From the NCBI GenBank assembly GCA_000753575.1, contig JRFF01000022.1, positions 161,583 through 225,582 of the forward strand: a stretch of DNA of 64,000 bases, given 5' to 3'. The position numbers and the translations under genes were made by a program. Shown here piece after piece: positions 37,567 through 48,188 of this stretch. Under the pieces are notes generated by a model. The model searched no databases. It saw only the letters and a list, made by a program, of their open reading frames with translations, and was not told where the DNA came from. Each line of letters starts with the position of its first letter. The stretch's first letter is position 1. Origin of the DNA: Candidatus Izimoplasma sp. HR2. GTDB lineage: Bacteria > Bacillota_I > Bacilli_A > Izemoplasmatales > Izemoplasmataceae.

Positions 37567-39108
37567 CTACTTAGTAATTATTGCATCAAAATTACATGAT
37601 GCAAAACATTCTCCACATTGGATACAAGCATCTTGATCAATAACGTGAAGACCCTTTCTCTCGCCAGTTATACACTGAACAGGGCATCTTTTAGCACATA
37701 TTGTACATCCAACACAGTTATCTTGGATTATGTATTTTTCAATTAACCCTCTACAAGAACTTGCTGGGCATACTTTATGAGTAACATGAGCTAAATACTC
37801 ATCGTAGAAATGTTCTAATGTTGATAAGATAGGATTTGGAGCTGTCATACCAAGTCCACATAAAGAAGTTTTCTTAACTGCTTTAGATAGTTTTTTAAGT
37901 TTATCTAAATGAGCCAAAGTTCCTTCACCATTAGTGATTTTTTCTAATAATTTATAAAGTTGGATAGTACCTTCTCTACAAGGAGTACATTTACCACAAC
38001 TTTCATCTACACTAAAATCTAAATAGAATTTAGCGATATCAACCATACAGTCATGATCATCTAAAACAATCATTCCACCTGAGCCCATCATACTTCCAAG
38101 AGCTACTAGTGTATCAAAATCAACTTCTTGATCCAAATGTTTTTCAGTTAAACACCCACCACTAGGTCCACCAGTAAGAACTGCTTTAAATTTTCTCTTA
38201 TTCCCAACACCACGACCGATATCATGAATAATTTCACCTAAAGTTATTCCCATAGGAACTTCAATAAGTCCAGTATTTTTAATTTTACCAGCTAAAGCAA
38301 ATACTTTAGTTCCTGGAGACTTTTCTGTACCAAATGATCTAAACCATTTACTACCTTTTAATATTATTTGAGATATATTAGCTAACGTTTCAACGTTATT
38401 AATAATTGTAGGTTTACCATATAATCCTTCAATTGCTGGATAAGGAGGTTTATTCTTACTCATACCTCTATTTCCTTCTATTGAAGCAATTAACGCTGTT
38501 TCTTCACCACAAACAAATGCTCCAGCACCTAATCTAATTTCAATATTAAAATTAAACTTAGTACCAAAGATATTTTCACCTAAGATATTAAGTTCAAGTG
38601 CATCATCAATTGCTTTTTGTAATCTTTCTGCTGCTAGTGGGTACTCAGCTCTAACATAAATAAACCCAGTTTCAGCTCCAATTGCGTATCCCGCAATCAT
38701 CATACCTTCAAGAATACTGTGTGGATCTTTTTCAAGTACTGAACGATCCATAAATGCCCCTGGATCTCCTTCATCAGCATTACATATTATATATTTCGTA
38801 TCATTTTCATTTTTATAAGCAAAGTCCCATTTTCTACCTGTAGGGAATCCACCCCCACCACGACCACGAAGTCCAGAATCAGATATAACTTTAATTACAT
38901 CTTCTTGTGACATTTCTGTTAAAATCTGATTAATCGCAAAATAACCATCTTTAGCAATATAATGGTTAATATCTTCAGGATTAATAATGTCACAGTTCTT
39001 AAGAACTACTCTAACTTCTTTCTCATGTAAGTTCTTATGTGGCTCATTTAATTCAGGATTAGCCTTTAGTGTTTCAACTTTAATTTTTTCTAATATGTTT
39101 TTATTCAT
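37567..39108 (-). CDS. NuoF-like NADH-binding flavoprotein subunit with C-terminal ferredoxin
   Basis: GLRGRGGGGFPTGRKW; ESCGKCTPCREGT; CxxCxxCxxxCP clusters. Confidence 0.95.
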   Translation of the reverse strand: MNKNILEKIKVETLKANPELNEPHKNLHEKEVRVVLKNCDIINPEDINHYIAKDGYFAINQILTEMSQEDVIKVISDSGLRGRGGGGFPTGRKWDFAYKNENDTKYIICNADEGDPGAFMDRSVLEKDPHSILEGMMIAGYAIGAETGFIYVRAEYPLAAERLQKAIDDALELNILGENIFGTKFNFNIEIRLGAGAFVCGEETALIASIEGNRGMSKNKPPYPAIEGLYGKPTIINNVETLANISQIILKGSKWFRSFGTEKSPGTKVFALAGKIKNTGLIEVPMGITLGEIIHDIGRGVGNKRKFKAVLTGGPSGGCLTEKHLDQEVDFDTLVALGSMMGSGGMIVLDDHDCMVDIAKFYLDFSVDESCGKCTPCREGTIQLYKLLEKITNGEGTLAHLDKLKKLSKAVKKTSLCGLGMTAPNPILSTLEHFYDEYLAHVTHKVCPASSCRGLIEKYIIQDNCVGCTICAKRCPVQCITGERKGLHVIDQDACIQCGECFASCNFDAIITK

Positions 39109-39257
39109 AATATGCCTCCAAAGTGTTTTGATATACAAAATAATTCCTTATTACTATCATAACATAAAAACGCTTACTTTCTATACAAACAATTCTAGAA
39201 TTGTAATGATTTTAAATAACAAAAAAAGCAGTTCAAATTGAACTGCTTGTCAACTAT

Positions 39258-40577
39258 CTAAAGAACATGTTGATGTTCTAAATAATCCTGGTCATGCTTA
39301 GGTATTTCATGTGCTTGATCAAATGCCCATTTAACAATAATCTCACCAAATATTTTATAAATAACAGTAGCTGCTAAAATAACTGTAAGGATAGTAGAAC
39401 CAATTTCAGCTAAAGCACTGTTTGTCTCATTGGCAAGCTGTATAAATCTAAATTCAGCTAGTATTGCCATATCAATTGCTACCCCGCCTTGAGGTATTAA
39501 AGCAACTCCTAAATATTTTACAACATCACCGTTTTCACCAATGATTTTTGATGAGAAACTAGTAGCTAAGTATTTAGCTATTAATCTAACAACTATATAG
39601 ATCAAACCAAGCCCACCTATTTGCCATAATAAATGAATTTTAAGTTCAGCTCCAGATAAAGTAAAAAATATAAGTAATAAGGGTAATATAATAGCGTCAG
39701 TATTTTCTTTAATCTTAAACATAAATTCCCTTTCAAGACCATTCGCTATTAATACTCCTATAGTTAATGGTAACAAAATAGCTGAAATCTCGACTGCGTA
39801 TCCAATTGCAATTCCAAATAGTATCCCAATAACCACTATTAAGAGTAATGAAACATTATCTCCTTTTTTAAAGTGATCTAAAACGTATATTAAAATCAAT
39901 CCAATTATACTACCTATTAGAATTGAAAAACCAATTTCAAATAGAGGTCCAATAATTAAAGTAGTTCCACTTATTACTTCTCCACTATGTCCAGCTAAGT
40001 AAACAGAGATAGGTAAGACAAATGCAAAAATCATAATACCAATAGCATCATCAAGTGCAACCATAGGACATAATAAATCAGATAGTCTTCCTTTTACGTT
40101 ATAACTCTTAATACAAGCAAGTATCGGAGCAGGAGTAGTAACTGTAGCAATTGCTCCAAAAATAAGTCCATAAGTCCATTTATACTCATCTACAAATAAA
40201 ACTACAGCAAACATAACCATAAGGAATGTTAATATTGCCTGACTAAACGTAATAAATAGTACATGTCTACCTGAACTCTTTAAATTAGAAAAGTTCAGTT
40301 CCATTCCAATATTAAAACCAATAAAACCTAAAGCTAAGATTTTAAATGGTTTAAAACTATATAGAACTTCTGAACTCAGTAAATGAAGGGCACTAGGTCC
40401 TGCGATTATACCAATAATAATATATCCTGTAACTTTAGGTAGTTTAACCAAATTAGCTAATTTACCACCAATTATACCTAGGGTTAATAGTAATGCTATA
40501 TTATAGATAATACTTTCAGTTAATACTTCATAAAAAGAAACAAAAGCAAAGTTATCAAGTGTCAACAAAGTTTCCAT
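39258..40577 (-). CDS. CPA2-type cation:proton antiporter
   Basis: 12-13 TM; GYIIIGIIAGPSALHLL; PILACIKSYNVKGRLSDLLCPMVALDDAIGIMIFAF. Confidence 0.88.
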   Translation of the reverse strand: METLLTLDNFAFVSFYEVLTESIIYNIALLLTLGIIGGKLANLVKLPKVTGYIIIGIIAGPSALHLLSSEVLYSFKPFKILALGFIGFNIGMELNFSNLKSSGRHVLFITFSQAILTFLMVMFAVVLFVDEYKWTYGLIFGAIATVTTPAPILACIKSYNVKGRLSDLLCPMVALDDAIGIMIFAFVLPISVYLAGHSGEVISGTTLIIGPLFEIGFSILIGSIIGLILIYVLDHFKKGDNVSLLLIVVIGILFGIAIGYAVEISAILLPLTIGVLIANGLEREFMFKIKENTDAIILPLLLIFFTLSGAELKIHLLWQIGGLGLIYIVVRLIAKYLATSFSSKIIGENGDVVKYLGVALIPQGGVAIDMAILAEFRFIQLANETNSALAEIGSTILTVILAATVIYKIFGEIIVKWAFDQAHEIPKHDQDYLEHQHVL

Positions 40578-40652
40578 CGTGCACCATCCTTTTGAAACAT
40601 TAGTTTTATTATAAAACCATTATAACACCCTTGTATAAAAAAACCAAAACTA

Positions 40653-41204
40653 TTAGTTTTGGTTTTTGATATCTTCAGTGTACAAATGATAGATGTTTTC
40701 TGCTAATTCCTCTAAGGTATGTGAACTTGTATTTACAATGTGATCTAGATGCTTAAACCTAGATTTTCTAAAATGTTTTTTATCTTCTTTAAATCTTGAT
40801 TCAACATTTTCTAGTTTATCTCCTCTATTTAGCATTCTAACTCTTCTTATAAGCTGGTCTGTTTCCAAATAGATAAATATTGTCTTAGGAAGATTTTTTC
40901 TAAATATTGAGTTAGCTCCTTTAGGCTCAACAATGATGACTTTCATTTCATCTGCGCCTTTTTTAGGTGAACCATAATAAGTGTTGTGATATTGTGCAGT
41001 TTCTAAGAATTCTCTCTTCTTTTTCTTCTTTTCAAACTCTTCAATAGAAATGAAATGATAATCAATTCCATTTACCTCACCTTCACGCATATCACGTGTT
41101 GTATAAGTAACTAATTTACTAAATCCGTACTTCTCAATTAGTATTTTTGCTATTTCTGTTTTACCACTTGCACTTGCACCAATCATTACTAACATATTTA
41201 TCAC
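40653..41204 (-). CDS. Guanylate kinase-like protein
   Basis: MIGASASGKTEIAKIL; TYTTRDMREGEVNGIDYHF. Confidence 0.85.
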   Translation of the reverse strand: MINMLVMIGASASGKTEIAKILIEKYGFSKLVTYTTRDMREGEVNGIDYHFISIEEFEKKKKKREFLETAQYHNTYYGSPKKGADEMKVIIVEPKGANSIFRKNLPKTIFIYLETDQLIRRVRMLNRGDKLENVESRFKEDKKHFRKSRFKHLDHIVNTSSHTLEELAENIYHLYTEDIKNQN

Positions 41205-41331
41205 TCCTAGACTGACCCAATTGTATCAAATTTTACTACACTTGTGAAGACTATTAGTAGAAATAATTAAATTAATTATTTTTGGAAACTAATAAACAAA
41301 TTAACCTTATAATGTTATAATAATTTAAGAT

Positions 41332-41415
41332 GCGGTCGTGGCGGAACGGCAGACGCGCTACCTTGAGGGGGTAGTATCTTAGGATGTGTGAGTTCAAATC
41401 TCATCGACCGCACCA
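41332..41415 (+). tRNA. tRNA-Leu (GAG)
   Basis: GCGGTCG...CTACCTTGAGGGGGTAG...GAGTTCAAATCTC...CGACCGC-A-CCA with long variable arm. Confidence 0.95.
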
Positions 41416-41679
41416 ATTCATCTGTAACAAGGAGTTACCGTGAAGCATCTTGTAATAGCATCTTTTCTATATTCAAGCCGTTTATGCGGCTTTTATTATA
41501 CTATTTAATTTTTGTTATTAATTGTATTGACATACTGATAAATAAAGTGTAAAATTACACTAAGGTGTAAAATTACACTTTATGAGTTACCCGTGAATAT
41601 AATGATTTTTCAGGATTATGTAGGGGTACCAAGTAATGAATAAAAAACAGATAGAATTTTTCTAGGAGGGGAAATTAAT

Positions 41680-42354
41680 ATGGGAGTTATGTTAAAGGTT
41701 AGTAAAGAACATTTTATTATTAATAAATATATTTATATATTTTTTTCAATTTTTTCAACATTTTTTATCGGATGGGTTTTGAAGGAAACTTATGAATATA
41801 TAGGTTTCGGTGATGGATTTAATATATATTTATATGGTCTGTCTTTAATACCTATTTTAGGTTTTTTTGTATTGCACAAATCAATGAGTATAAAAAATTA
41901 TCACACTTCAAATCGAAAGTTATTGGATTATCTAGCTATATTGTTATATCCAGTACTTTCAGTTCTATTTTTTATGATGATTTTCAATGTAGGGATGTCA
42001 TTTAAATACGATTATACAATATTATTTATGCTATCATATTCCCTACCTGTTGTAGGTATTGGGTTAGTGATGTATTTAGTCATTAATTTCCTTTATCTAG
42101 AGATAAGAGATATCTACGAAGACTTGCCTACAATCAAAAAAGTAGTTTTGTTTGTTGGAAAACTTTTTATGTTTTTATCATATTTTATTTTATATGTAAT
42201 CATAGAATTTCTTGCAAGAAACTACTTCTGTTCAGGATATATTTGCCCAGATAACCATTATCGTATTTTAGGATATATAATGATGGGTATATTTATAGTA
42301 TTCTCTGTTCATTTAGCAATACATGTTACTTCTAAGTATTTAAAAACAATTTAA
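41680..42354 (+). CDS. Multi-TM protein of unknown function
   Basis: SD aggagggg; hydrophobic. Confidence 0.7.
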   Translation: MGVMLKVSKEHFIINKYIYIFFSIFSTFFIGWVLKETYEYIGFGDGFNIYLYGLSLIPILGFFVLHKSMSIKNYHTSNRKLLDYLAILLYPVLSVLFFMMIFNVGMSFKYDYTILFMLSYSLPVVGIGLVMYLVINFLYLEIRDIYEDLPTIKKVVLFVGKLFMFLSYFILYVIIEFLARNYFCSGYICPDNHYRILGYIMMGIFIVFSVHLAIHVTSKYLKTI

Positions 42355-42464
42355 AAGAATACATACGATGTATTCTTTTTTTTGATAAAAGCATATAACT
42401 CCTTTAATTACAGTAATAATGATATAGTATATATAGAAAATATATTGTGATTTGAGGTGAAGAA

Positions 42465-42827
42465 ATGAAAAGAATTATATATATTATATTAGGATCTATA
42501 ATGCTAGCAATTGGAGCAATTGGAGTAGTGGTACCCGGCTTACCTACAACAATATTCTTAATAATGGCTGCTTATTTCTTTACGCATAGTTCGGACAGAT
42601 TATATAACTGGTTAATGAATAATAAGACATTTGGACCTATTATCACTAACTATACTAAATATAGAGGTATAACATATAAAGATAGAAGGACTGCGGTAAT
42701 TACAATCTGGTTTGTTATATGTATGAGTATTATTCTTTCCCAAAGTATTTTATTTGGAAGTATCTTATTTCTTGTAGCAATTCTTCATACTATATTCTTA
42801 TATAGATTAAATATAGTATTTAATTAA
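42465..42827 (+). CDS. DUF454 (YbaN) family membrane protein
   Basis: LGSIMLAIGAIGVVVPGLPTTIFLIMAAYFFTHSSDRLYNWLMNNKTFGP. Confidence 0.88.
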   Translation: MKRIIYIILGSIMLAIGAIGVVVPGLPTTIFLIMAAYFFTHSSDRLYNWLMNNKTFGPIITNYTKYRGITYKDRRTAVITIWFVICMSIILSQSILFGSILFLVAILHTIFLYRLNIVFN

Positions 42828-42898
42828 AGATTATATGGATTAATTTATTAAAAATATCACTTAATATCAAAGACTAGAAAATTCTAGTCTTTTTATTT

Positions 42899-42984
42899 TA
42901 CTAGGTATAAAAGAATTATAAAGACCTAGTAAAAATACTAAACTATTGTTTTACTAGGTATAATATGGTAAAATGTACCTAGTA
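42899..42984. promoter_or_regulatory. Tandem operator-like inverted repeats around the fic promoter
   Basis: TACTAGGTA...CCTAGTA (42899-42930) and TACTAGGTA-taatatggtaaaatg-TACCTAGTA (42952-42984) overlapping TATAAT. Confidence 0.7.
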
Positions 42985-42996
42985 AGGAGTGAAAAT

Positions 42997-44088
42997 ATGA
43001 AAGTTTATGATTATTCATTTTTAAAATCTGATCGTATATCTAATAATGTTTTATCATTATTAGTATCAATTGAAAAAATTCAAGCAGTTGGAATAATTAA
43101 TAGTGAAATGTATCCAAAAGTATTTAGCAATCTAGAAAATATTTCAAAAAGACAATCTGTAAAAGCATCTAATGCTATTAACGGTATTTTTGCTACTGAT
43201 AGAAGAATTGAATCACTTATAGATAAGGACATAGATCCTGCTAATCAGGGTGAGGAAAAAATAATAGGTTATAGTGATGTAATAGATGAAATCTTCACAA
43301 ATTATGATAGCTTACAATTTAACGAATATATTATAAGAGATTTTCATAAAACATTGTTAGTACACACAGGAATAAATTCAGGTGGATCTTATAAAGATAA
43401 TGATGTTATATTTACTGAGAATTTACAAGATGGTACTAGGAGAGTTATCCTTAATCCCGTAAGTTACCAAAATACCAATGAAGCTATGGAAGCTCTAGTT
43501 AAAGCATATAAGATAGCAATAGAAGATAGTACTATTCCAAGACTATTATTAATACCTTGCGTAATTTTCGATTTTCTTTGTATTCATCCATTTAATGAAG
43601 GTAACGGAAGAATTTCAAGACTATTATCATCACTACTATTATTTAGAAATGAATATGATGTTGGTAAATTTGTTTCATTTGAGAAACAAATTTATAACTA
43701 CAAATCTGAATATTATGAATCTATTAGATTATGTTCAATAAATTGGGATGATAATAGTAATGATTACAATCCATTTATTCAGAACTTTTTAGAATCTTTA
43801 TATTCATGTTATATCGAGTTAAATAGCCGTTTTAGAATTATAGATAATGAAAAGAAAAGTAAGAAAATTAGAATTGAAGAAACAATTAAGAAGAGTTGGA
43901 ATCCTATTTCAAGAAAAGAGATTCATCTCGTATGGCCTGATATATCACATGAAACTATTAAAAAAGTTATTAAAAGTCTATTAAATGAACAAAAGATTAA
44001 GAAAATAGGTAATTTTAAAGATGCTAGATATAAAAGAAATTGGTACGGAAAAACTACACAAAATGAGGATAATATGGTAATATTTTGA
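42997..44088 (+). CDS. Fic family protein with C-terminal winged helix
   Basis: IHPFNEGNGRISRLLSSLLL; C-terminal SRKEIHLVWPDISHETIKKVIKSLL. Confidence 0.93.
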   Translation: MKVYDYSFLKSDRISNNVLSLLVSIEKIQAVGIINSEMYPKVFSNLENISKRQSVKASNAINGIFATDRRIESLIDKDIDPANQGEEKIIGYSDVIDEIFTNYDSLQFNEYIIRDFHKTLLVHTGINSGGSYKDNDVIFTENLQDGTRRVILNPVSYQNTNEAMEALVKAYKIAIEDSTIPRLLLIPCVIFDFLCIHPFNEGNGRISRLLSSLLLFRNEYDVGKFVSFEKQIYNYKSEYYESIRLCSINWDDNSNDYNPFIQNFLESLYSCYIELNSRFRIIDNEKKSKKIRIEETIKKSWNPISRKEIHLVWPDISHETIKKVIKSLLNEQKIKKIGNFKDARYKRNWYGKTTQNEDNMVIF

Positions 44089-44114
44089 TAGTCAAACAAA
44101 ATGAAGGAGATTTT

Positions 44115-45749
44115 ATGAAAAATTTTACTAGATTAATAAGTATCTTAACAATAAGTATTATCATTAGTTTCTTTGCATTATCTACTCCAGTTCCTAATAC
44201 TGAAGATGAAGATGTATTTAATACGAAATTTGCAATTGAATATATCGCAGAAATTGCTAAGGAACCACATAGTGTGTTTGATGAAGATGCACATGAAGAT
44301 GTTAGATTGTATTTAAAAGACAAGTTAGAAGAATTCTTAGGTGCTGAAAATGTAACTGAGATGGATTATGATAGAAGTCTTGTTGAACTATATAGTGAAG
44401 ATAGTGATGAATTAACTTATGATATTCATAATTTACTTGGTGTAATACCTGGTAAAAGTGATACAGCTATTTTACTTATCGGACATTATGATTCAAGAGG
44501 ACATATTGGTAGAACTGGTGAACTTGGTAATTCACTTGGAGCAGCTGATGATGGTTATGCTATAGCGTTAATGTTAGAAGTAGCTAGACTTTACGGTGGT
44601 AAAGATCTAGAAAATACTATCTATATATTAATGACTGATGCTGAAGAAACAGGTTTATACGGAGCACAAATGGCAGCATTAGAGGGATTTGTAGATAATG
44701 TTGGATTTGTTATTAATATTGAAGCTCGTGGCGTACAGGGACCTGTTTATATGTTTGAGACTAGTACGGGTAATGAAAAGATAATTGATTTTTATAAAAA
44801 TGCTGAGTTACCAGTTAGTTATAGTTTAGCTACTGCAGTATATACTGTAATGCCAAACTCAACTGACTTTACTAAGTTTTTAGCTCAAGATAAAAATGGA
44901 GTAAACTTTGCAGTATTAAACGGATTATATTATTACCATACTCCACTTGATAACTTTACGAATATTAATCAATCAAGTATTGAACATTATGGTGTACAAA
45001 TAATGCCGTTAGTTGAAGAGTTTGCTTTGAATGAACAATATAGTGATGTAAATTACTTTGATGCTGAAGGTGATCAAGTATTCTTTACTTTCTTACCTAA
45101 TGTATTTATAGCTTATAATGAACTAACTGGAACTATCGTTCATGTTTTATCATTAGTATCATTATTAGGTCTGGCTGTAGTATTAATTAAGAAAAAAGAA
45201 GTGCAAATACTTAAAATTGGTAAATCAAAAGCTTTAATAATAGGATCATTAGTTGTTGCTGCAATTCTTGGAAGAATTGTAGGAGGATTTATAGCATTTA
45301 TTTCTAAAGTACCATATGAGTTAACTTATGTTAGAACTAACTATGGTGATTTACCTGCATTATTAACTTTATTATTTATAGCTGTAGGACTAGGATATCT
45401 ATATAAAAAATATATGATTGAATATAAAAAGGAAGTTTTAATAGCTGGTGGATTTATTAATATCCTATTAGCATTATTAACTGGTATTGTATTAAGTGGA
45501 GCTTCATTCTTATTCTTAGTTCCAGGACTTAGTGCAATAATAGTTATAGCTTTAGAAGCTTTCTGTAAAACAGCTTTAGTTAAGAAAATAGTATACGGGT
45601 TTGTATACGCAGTTAATATAATATTAATTATCCCCATTATTTTCTCGCTATATTTAGCACTTACAATAGGTGGATTACTGGCTTTAGGAGCTATCTTAGT
45701 ATTCTATTTAGCATTATTAATTCCATTAACATTTTTACAAATAGATTAA
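44115..45749 (+). CDS. M28-family metallopeptidase with C-terminal TM domain
   Basis: LLIGHYDSRGHI...GAADDGYAIALMLEVARLY...MTDAEETGLYGAQ. Confidence 0.9.
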   Translation: MKNFTRLISILTISIIISFFALSTPVPNTEDEDVFNTKFAIEYIAEIAKEPHSVFDEDAHEDVRLYLKDKLEEFLGAENVTEMDYDRSLVELYSEDSDELTYDIHNLLGVIPGKSDTAILLIGHYDSRGHIGRTGELGNSLGAADDGYAIALMLEVARLYGGKDLENTIYILMTDAEETGLYGAQMAALEGFVDNVGFVINIEARGVQGPVYMFETSTGNEKIIDFYKNAELPVSYSLATAVYTVMPNSTDFTKFLAQDKNGVNFAVLNGLYYYHTPLDNFTNINQSSIEHYGVQIMPLVEEFALNEQYSDVNYFDAEGDQVFFTFLPNVFIAYNELTGTIVHVLSLVSLLGLAVVLIKKKEVQILKIGKSKALIIGSLVVAAILGRIVGGFIAFISKVPYELTYVRTNYGDLPALLTLLFIAVGLGYLYKKYMIEYKKEVLIAGGFINILLALLTGIVLSGASFLFLVPGLSAIIVIALEAFCKTALVKKIVYGFVYAVNIILIIPIIFSLYLALTIGGLLALGAILVFYLALLIPLTFLQID

Positions 45750-45832
45750 TTTTAAAAGGCAAGAATTTCTTGCCTTTTTTTAGTGCAATGTAAATGATAT
45801 AATGAATTATAAGCATGTAGTGAGGTGTTAAA

Positions 45833-46168
45833 ATGAAGAAATTAATAATTGCGTTTAGTTTAGTACTTATAATAGGATTGCTTTCTGGATGTGGATGGAG
45901 AGAAAGATTACTTGCTCCACCGGATGAGTTCACAGTTCCAGAAGGTTCTTTAGTCGCGGTATGTACTAAAGATGATGATGTATACAAATTCGTCTTTAAG
46001 GATGATGGAGTATATCAATATTTCATTAATGATGTAGAACAAAGTGAAGATGATATGGAACCTATCTTAGAACAAGCATATCTACATGACTCAAGTGTTG
46101 AGAACTATTTAAATGATGAATATCCAGGTGCATGTACTATTACTGATTACGTTAGTGAAGAAGAGTAA
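45833..46168 (+). CDS. Putative lipoprotein
   Basis: MKKLIIAFSLVLIIGLLSGCGW. Confidence 0.75.
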   Translation: MKKLIIAFSLVLIIGLLSGCGWRERLLAPPDEFTVPEGSLVAVCTKDDDVYKFVFKDDGVYQYFINDVEQSEDDMEPILEQAYLHDSSVENYLNDEYPGACTITDYVSEEE

Positions 46169-46196
46169 ATAAAAAAGCAAATCCAATTGGATTTGC

Positions 46197-46868
46197 TTAT
46201 TTTTTATATATTATTCGATATTCATGATCAAGAAGATCTATATATAGAATTTGATTAACTAGAGCTTCTTTTTTTAATATGAATTTTACAAATTCACTAA
46301 TCATCATATTAGCTACTATACCAGGAGTAAAAGTAGGACTCATTAGGACAGATTCAATACCTTTTTCTTTATCTTTATACAATTCACTTAAGATATTACT
46401 ACCAGGCATTATTATACCTAGTTGTCCGTACCATCCGGCTATAGCACCATGAATAAGTGGAATATTAAATATAGAACAATATTTCTCTATTAAAACTTTA
46501 GATTTTATATTATCAACTGCATCAAATACAACATCTATTCCTTCAAAATAAGTTTTATCAAATAATTCATCTAATTTTGAATTAACCGCGGTAATATTTA
46601 GCTCTGGATTAATATCTAATAGTTCTTGTTTAACAACTTCTACTTTAGATTTGTTAATTGTTTTTGAAGTTGCGAATAATTGACGATTTAAATTTGAATC
46701 GTCAAACTTATCAAAATCAACAATAGTAATTGAGCTAACCCCAATTCTAACTAAACTAGATGCAATGTATCCACCAAGGCCACCTACACCTACGACTAAA
46801 GCTTTAGTCTTTTTAAACTTTTCAAGTTCAAAATCGTTCATTATTCCCATATTTCTACTATATTTCAT
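46197..46868 (-). CDS. MoeB/ThiF/HesA family adenylyltransferase
   Basis: ALVVGVGGLGGYIASSLVRIGVSSITIVDFDKFDDSNLNRQ. Confidence 0.92.
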   Translation of the reverse strand: MKYSRNMGIMNDFELEKFKKTKALVVGVGGLGGYIASSLVRIGVSSITIVDFDKFDDSNLNRQLFATSKTINKSKVEVVKQELLDINPELNITAVNSKLDELFDKTYFEGIDVVFDAVDNIKSKVLIEKYCSIFNIPLIHGAIAGWYGQLGIIMPGSNILSELYKDKEKGIESVLMSPTFTPGIVANMMISEFVKFILKKEALVNQILYIDLLDHEYRIIYKK

Positions 46869-46872
46869 AATT

Positions 46873-47118
46873 TTAACCTCCTGCCATTGGAGGAAACAGA
46901 TGAAGTAATGCTCCATCTTTAATTATTCTATCTAACATAATATCAGGAGTGCTGTCAAAATTATCTAAGATAATAATAGATAACTCTTTTAGAGGTATTT
47001 TTAAATCTTCAACAATATCTCTAACTGTAATTCCATCTTTATGATCAAAAAGAACTTCTTTCCCACCATATTTTCTTACTGCAGAATATAATTTCACTGT
47101 AATCATTTTCAACATCAC
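46873..47118 (-). CDS. MoaD-family sulfur carrier
   Basis: C-terminal LHLFPPMAGG. Confidence 0.88.
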   Translation of the reverse strand: MMLKMITVKLYSAVRKYGGKEVLFDHKDGITVRDIVEDLKIPLKELSIIILDNFDSTPDIMLDRIIKDGALLHLFPPMAGG

Positions 47119-48147
47119 CTACGTACATCTTATTATATTTCTGTTCCATAAACAGTCTCCACAACTAGGAGAATTACCTAAGCAGTCAAACTCTGTATCA
47201 TCAACATAACTACATCCATCACGTAAATCGCAATCAACACAACTAGGATGATCTACATGTAAAACTGAGTCTCTAAATATCTTGTACTTTTTACCTTCAT
47301 AAATATCATTTATACTATCTTTTAAGATATTCCCAAACGAATGTTTTAGGACTGTTTTTTCTCTTCCAAAAACCCATTCAGTATATGTATTAGCAAATCG
47401 GTAGCAAGGGCTAACTTCACCAGCATAGTCAATATATGTGTAGTCGTTTTCTACGAAGTGACATATTCTATCTGTTTTAATTTCCATAAATGGAAAAGAT
47501 ACTACAACCCTCATTCCAAAGTAAGCATATTTATTAACTAATTTAACATATTCATGTCCTAATTCATTATAATATTCTGTATAACATATTTCATTTTGTT
47601 GATGTAGATTTTGCGGAAGTAGATGAGACATTAATATTTTTTTAACATTGTTTCTACTAGCGCAGTCAATTACTTTATATATTGCTTCTTTGTTAACTTT
47701 TGATATTACAAAAGCGAATTCCATTTCTGGTAACTTTTTATCATTTTTCTTACGGTAATTATGGATGTATTCAATAGTTCTTTTCACATTTTCAAAATCT
47801 GTTTTCCTAATATCATAATAATCTGCTTCTGTACCATCTACACTTATTATAACATTTTTAAAATTTTGACATATTAAAAGGAGTTTTTTTTCATTCATAA
47901 TTCCGTTTGTAGTAATTTCTAGATCAAATTCTTTAAATTTATCTACTGCGTATTCAAAATTCTTAGCAACAGTTGGTTCTCCTATACCACCAAATACCAT
48001 GGTGATAGGCTTCTCTATCTGATTATATAATTTATCGATTGTTTCTTTGTCCATATCACCAAGGGTATTATCCCACGAATGCCTGTAACACATATCACAA
48101 GTTAGATTACATCTATTTGTGAGTTCTATATATATTTTTTTTATCAT
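47119..48147 (-). CDS. Radical SAM/SPASM protein, AOR-associated maturase candidate
   Basis: ELTNRCNLTCDMCYRHSW; C-terminal Cys cluster; adjacent to AOR. Confidence 0.88.
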   Translation of the reverse strand: MIKKIYIELTNRCNLTCDMCYRHSWDNTLGDMDKETIDKLYNQIEKPITMVFGGIGEPTVAKNFEYAVDKFKEFDLEITTNGIMNEKKLLLICQNFKNVIISVDGTEADYYDIRKTDFENVKRTIEYIHNYRKKNDKKLPEMEFAFVISKVNKEAIYKVIDCASRNNVKKILMSHLLPQNLHQQNEICYTEYYNELGHEYVKLVNKYAYFGMRVVVSFPFMEIKTDRICHFVENDYTYIDYAGEVSPCYRFANTYTEWVFGREKTVLKHSFGNILKDSINDIYEGKKYKIFRDSVLHVDHPSCVDCDLRDGCSYVDDTEFDCLGNSPSCGDCLWNRNIIRCT

Positions 48148-48188
48148 ATTAAGAAGGAATGAATATTGCTATTCATTCCTTTTCAAAT

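Noticed and set aside
45341-45987. Minus-strand ORFs 45341-45637 and 45691-45987
   Set aside because: Antisense to the M28 peptidase and lipoprotein genes.
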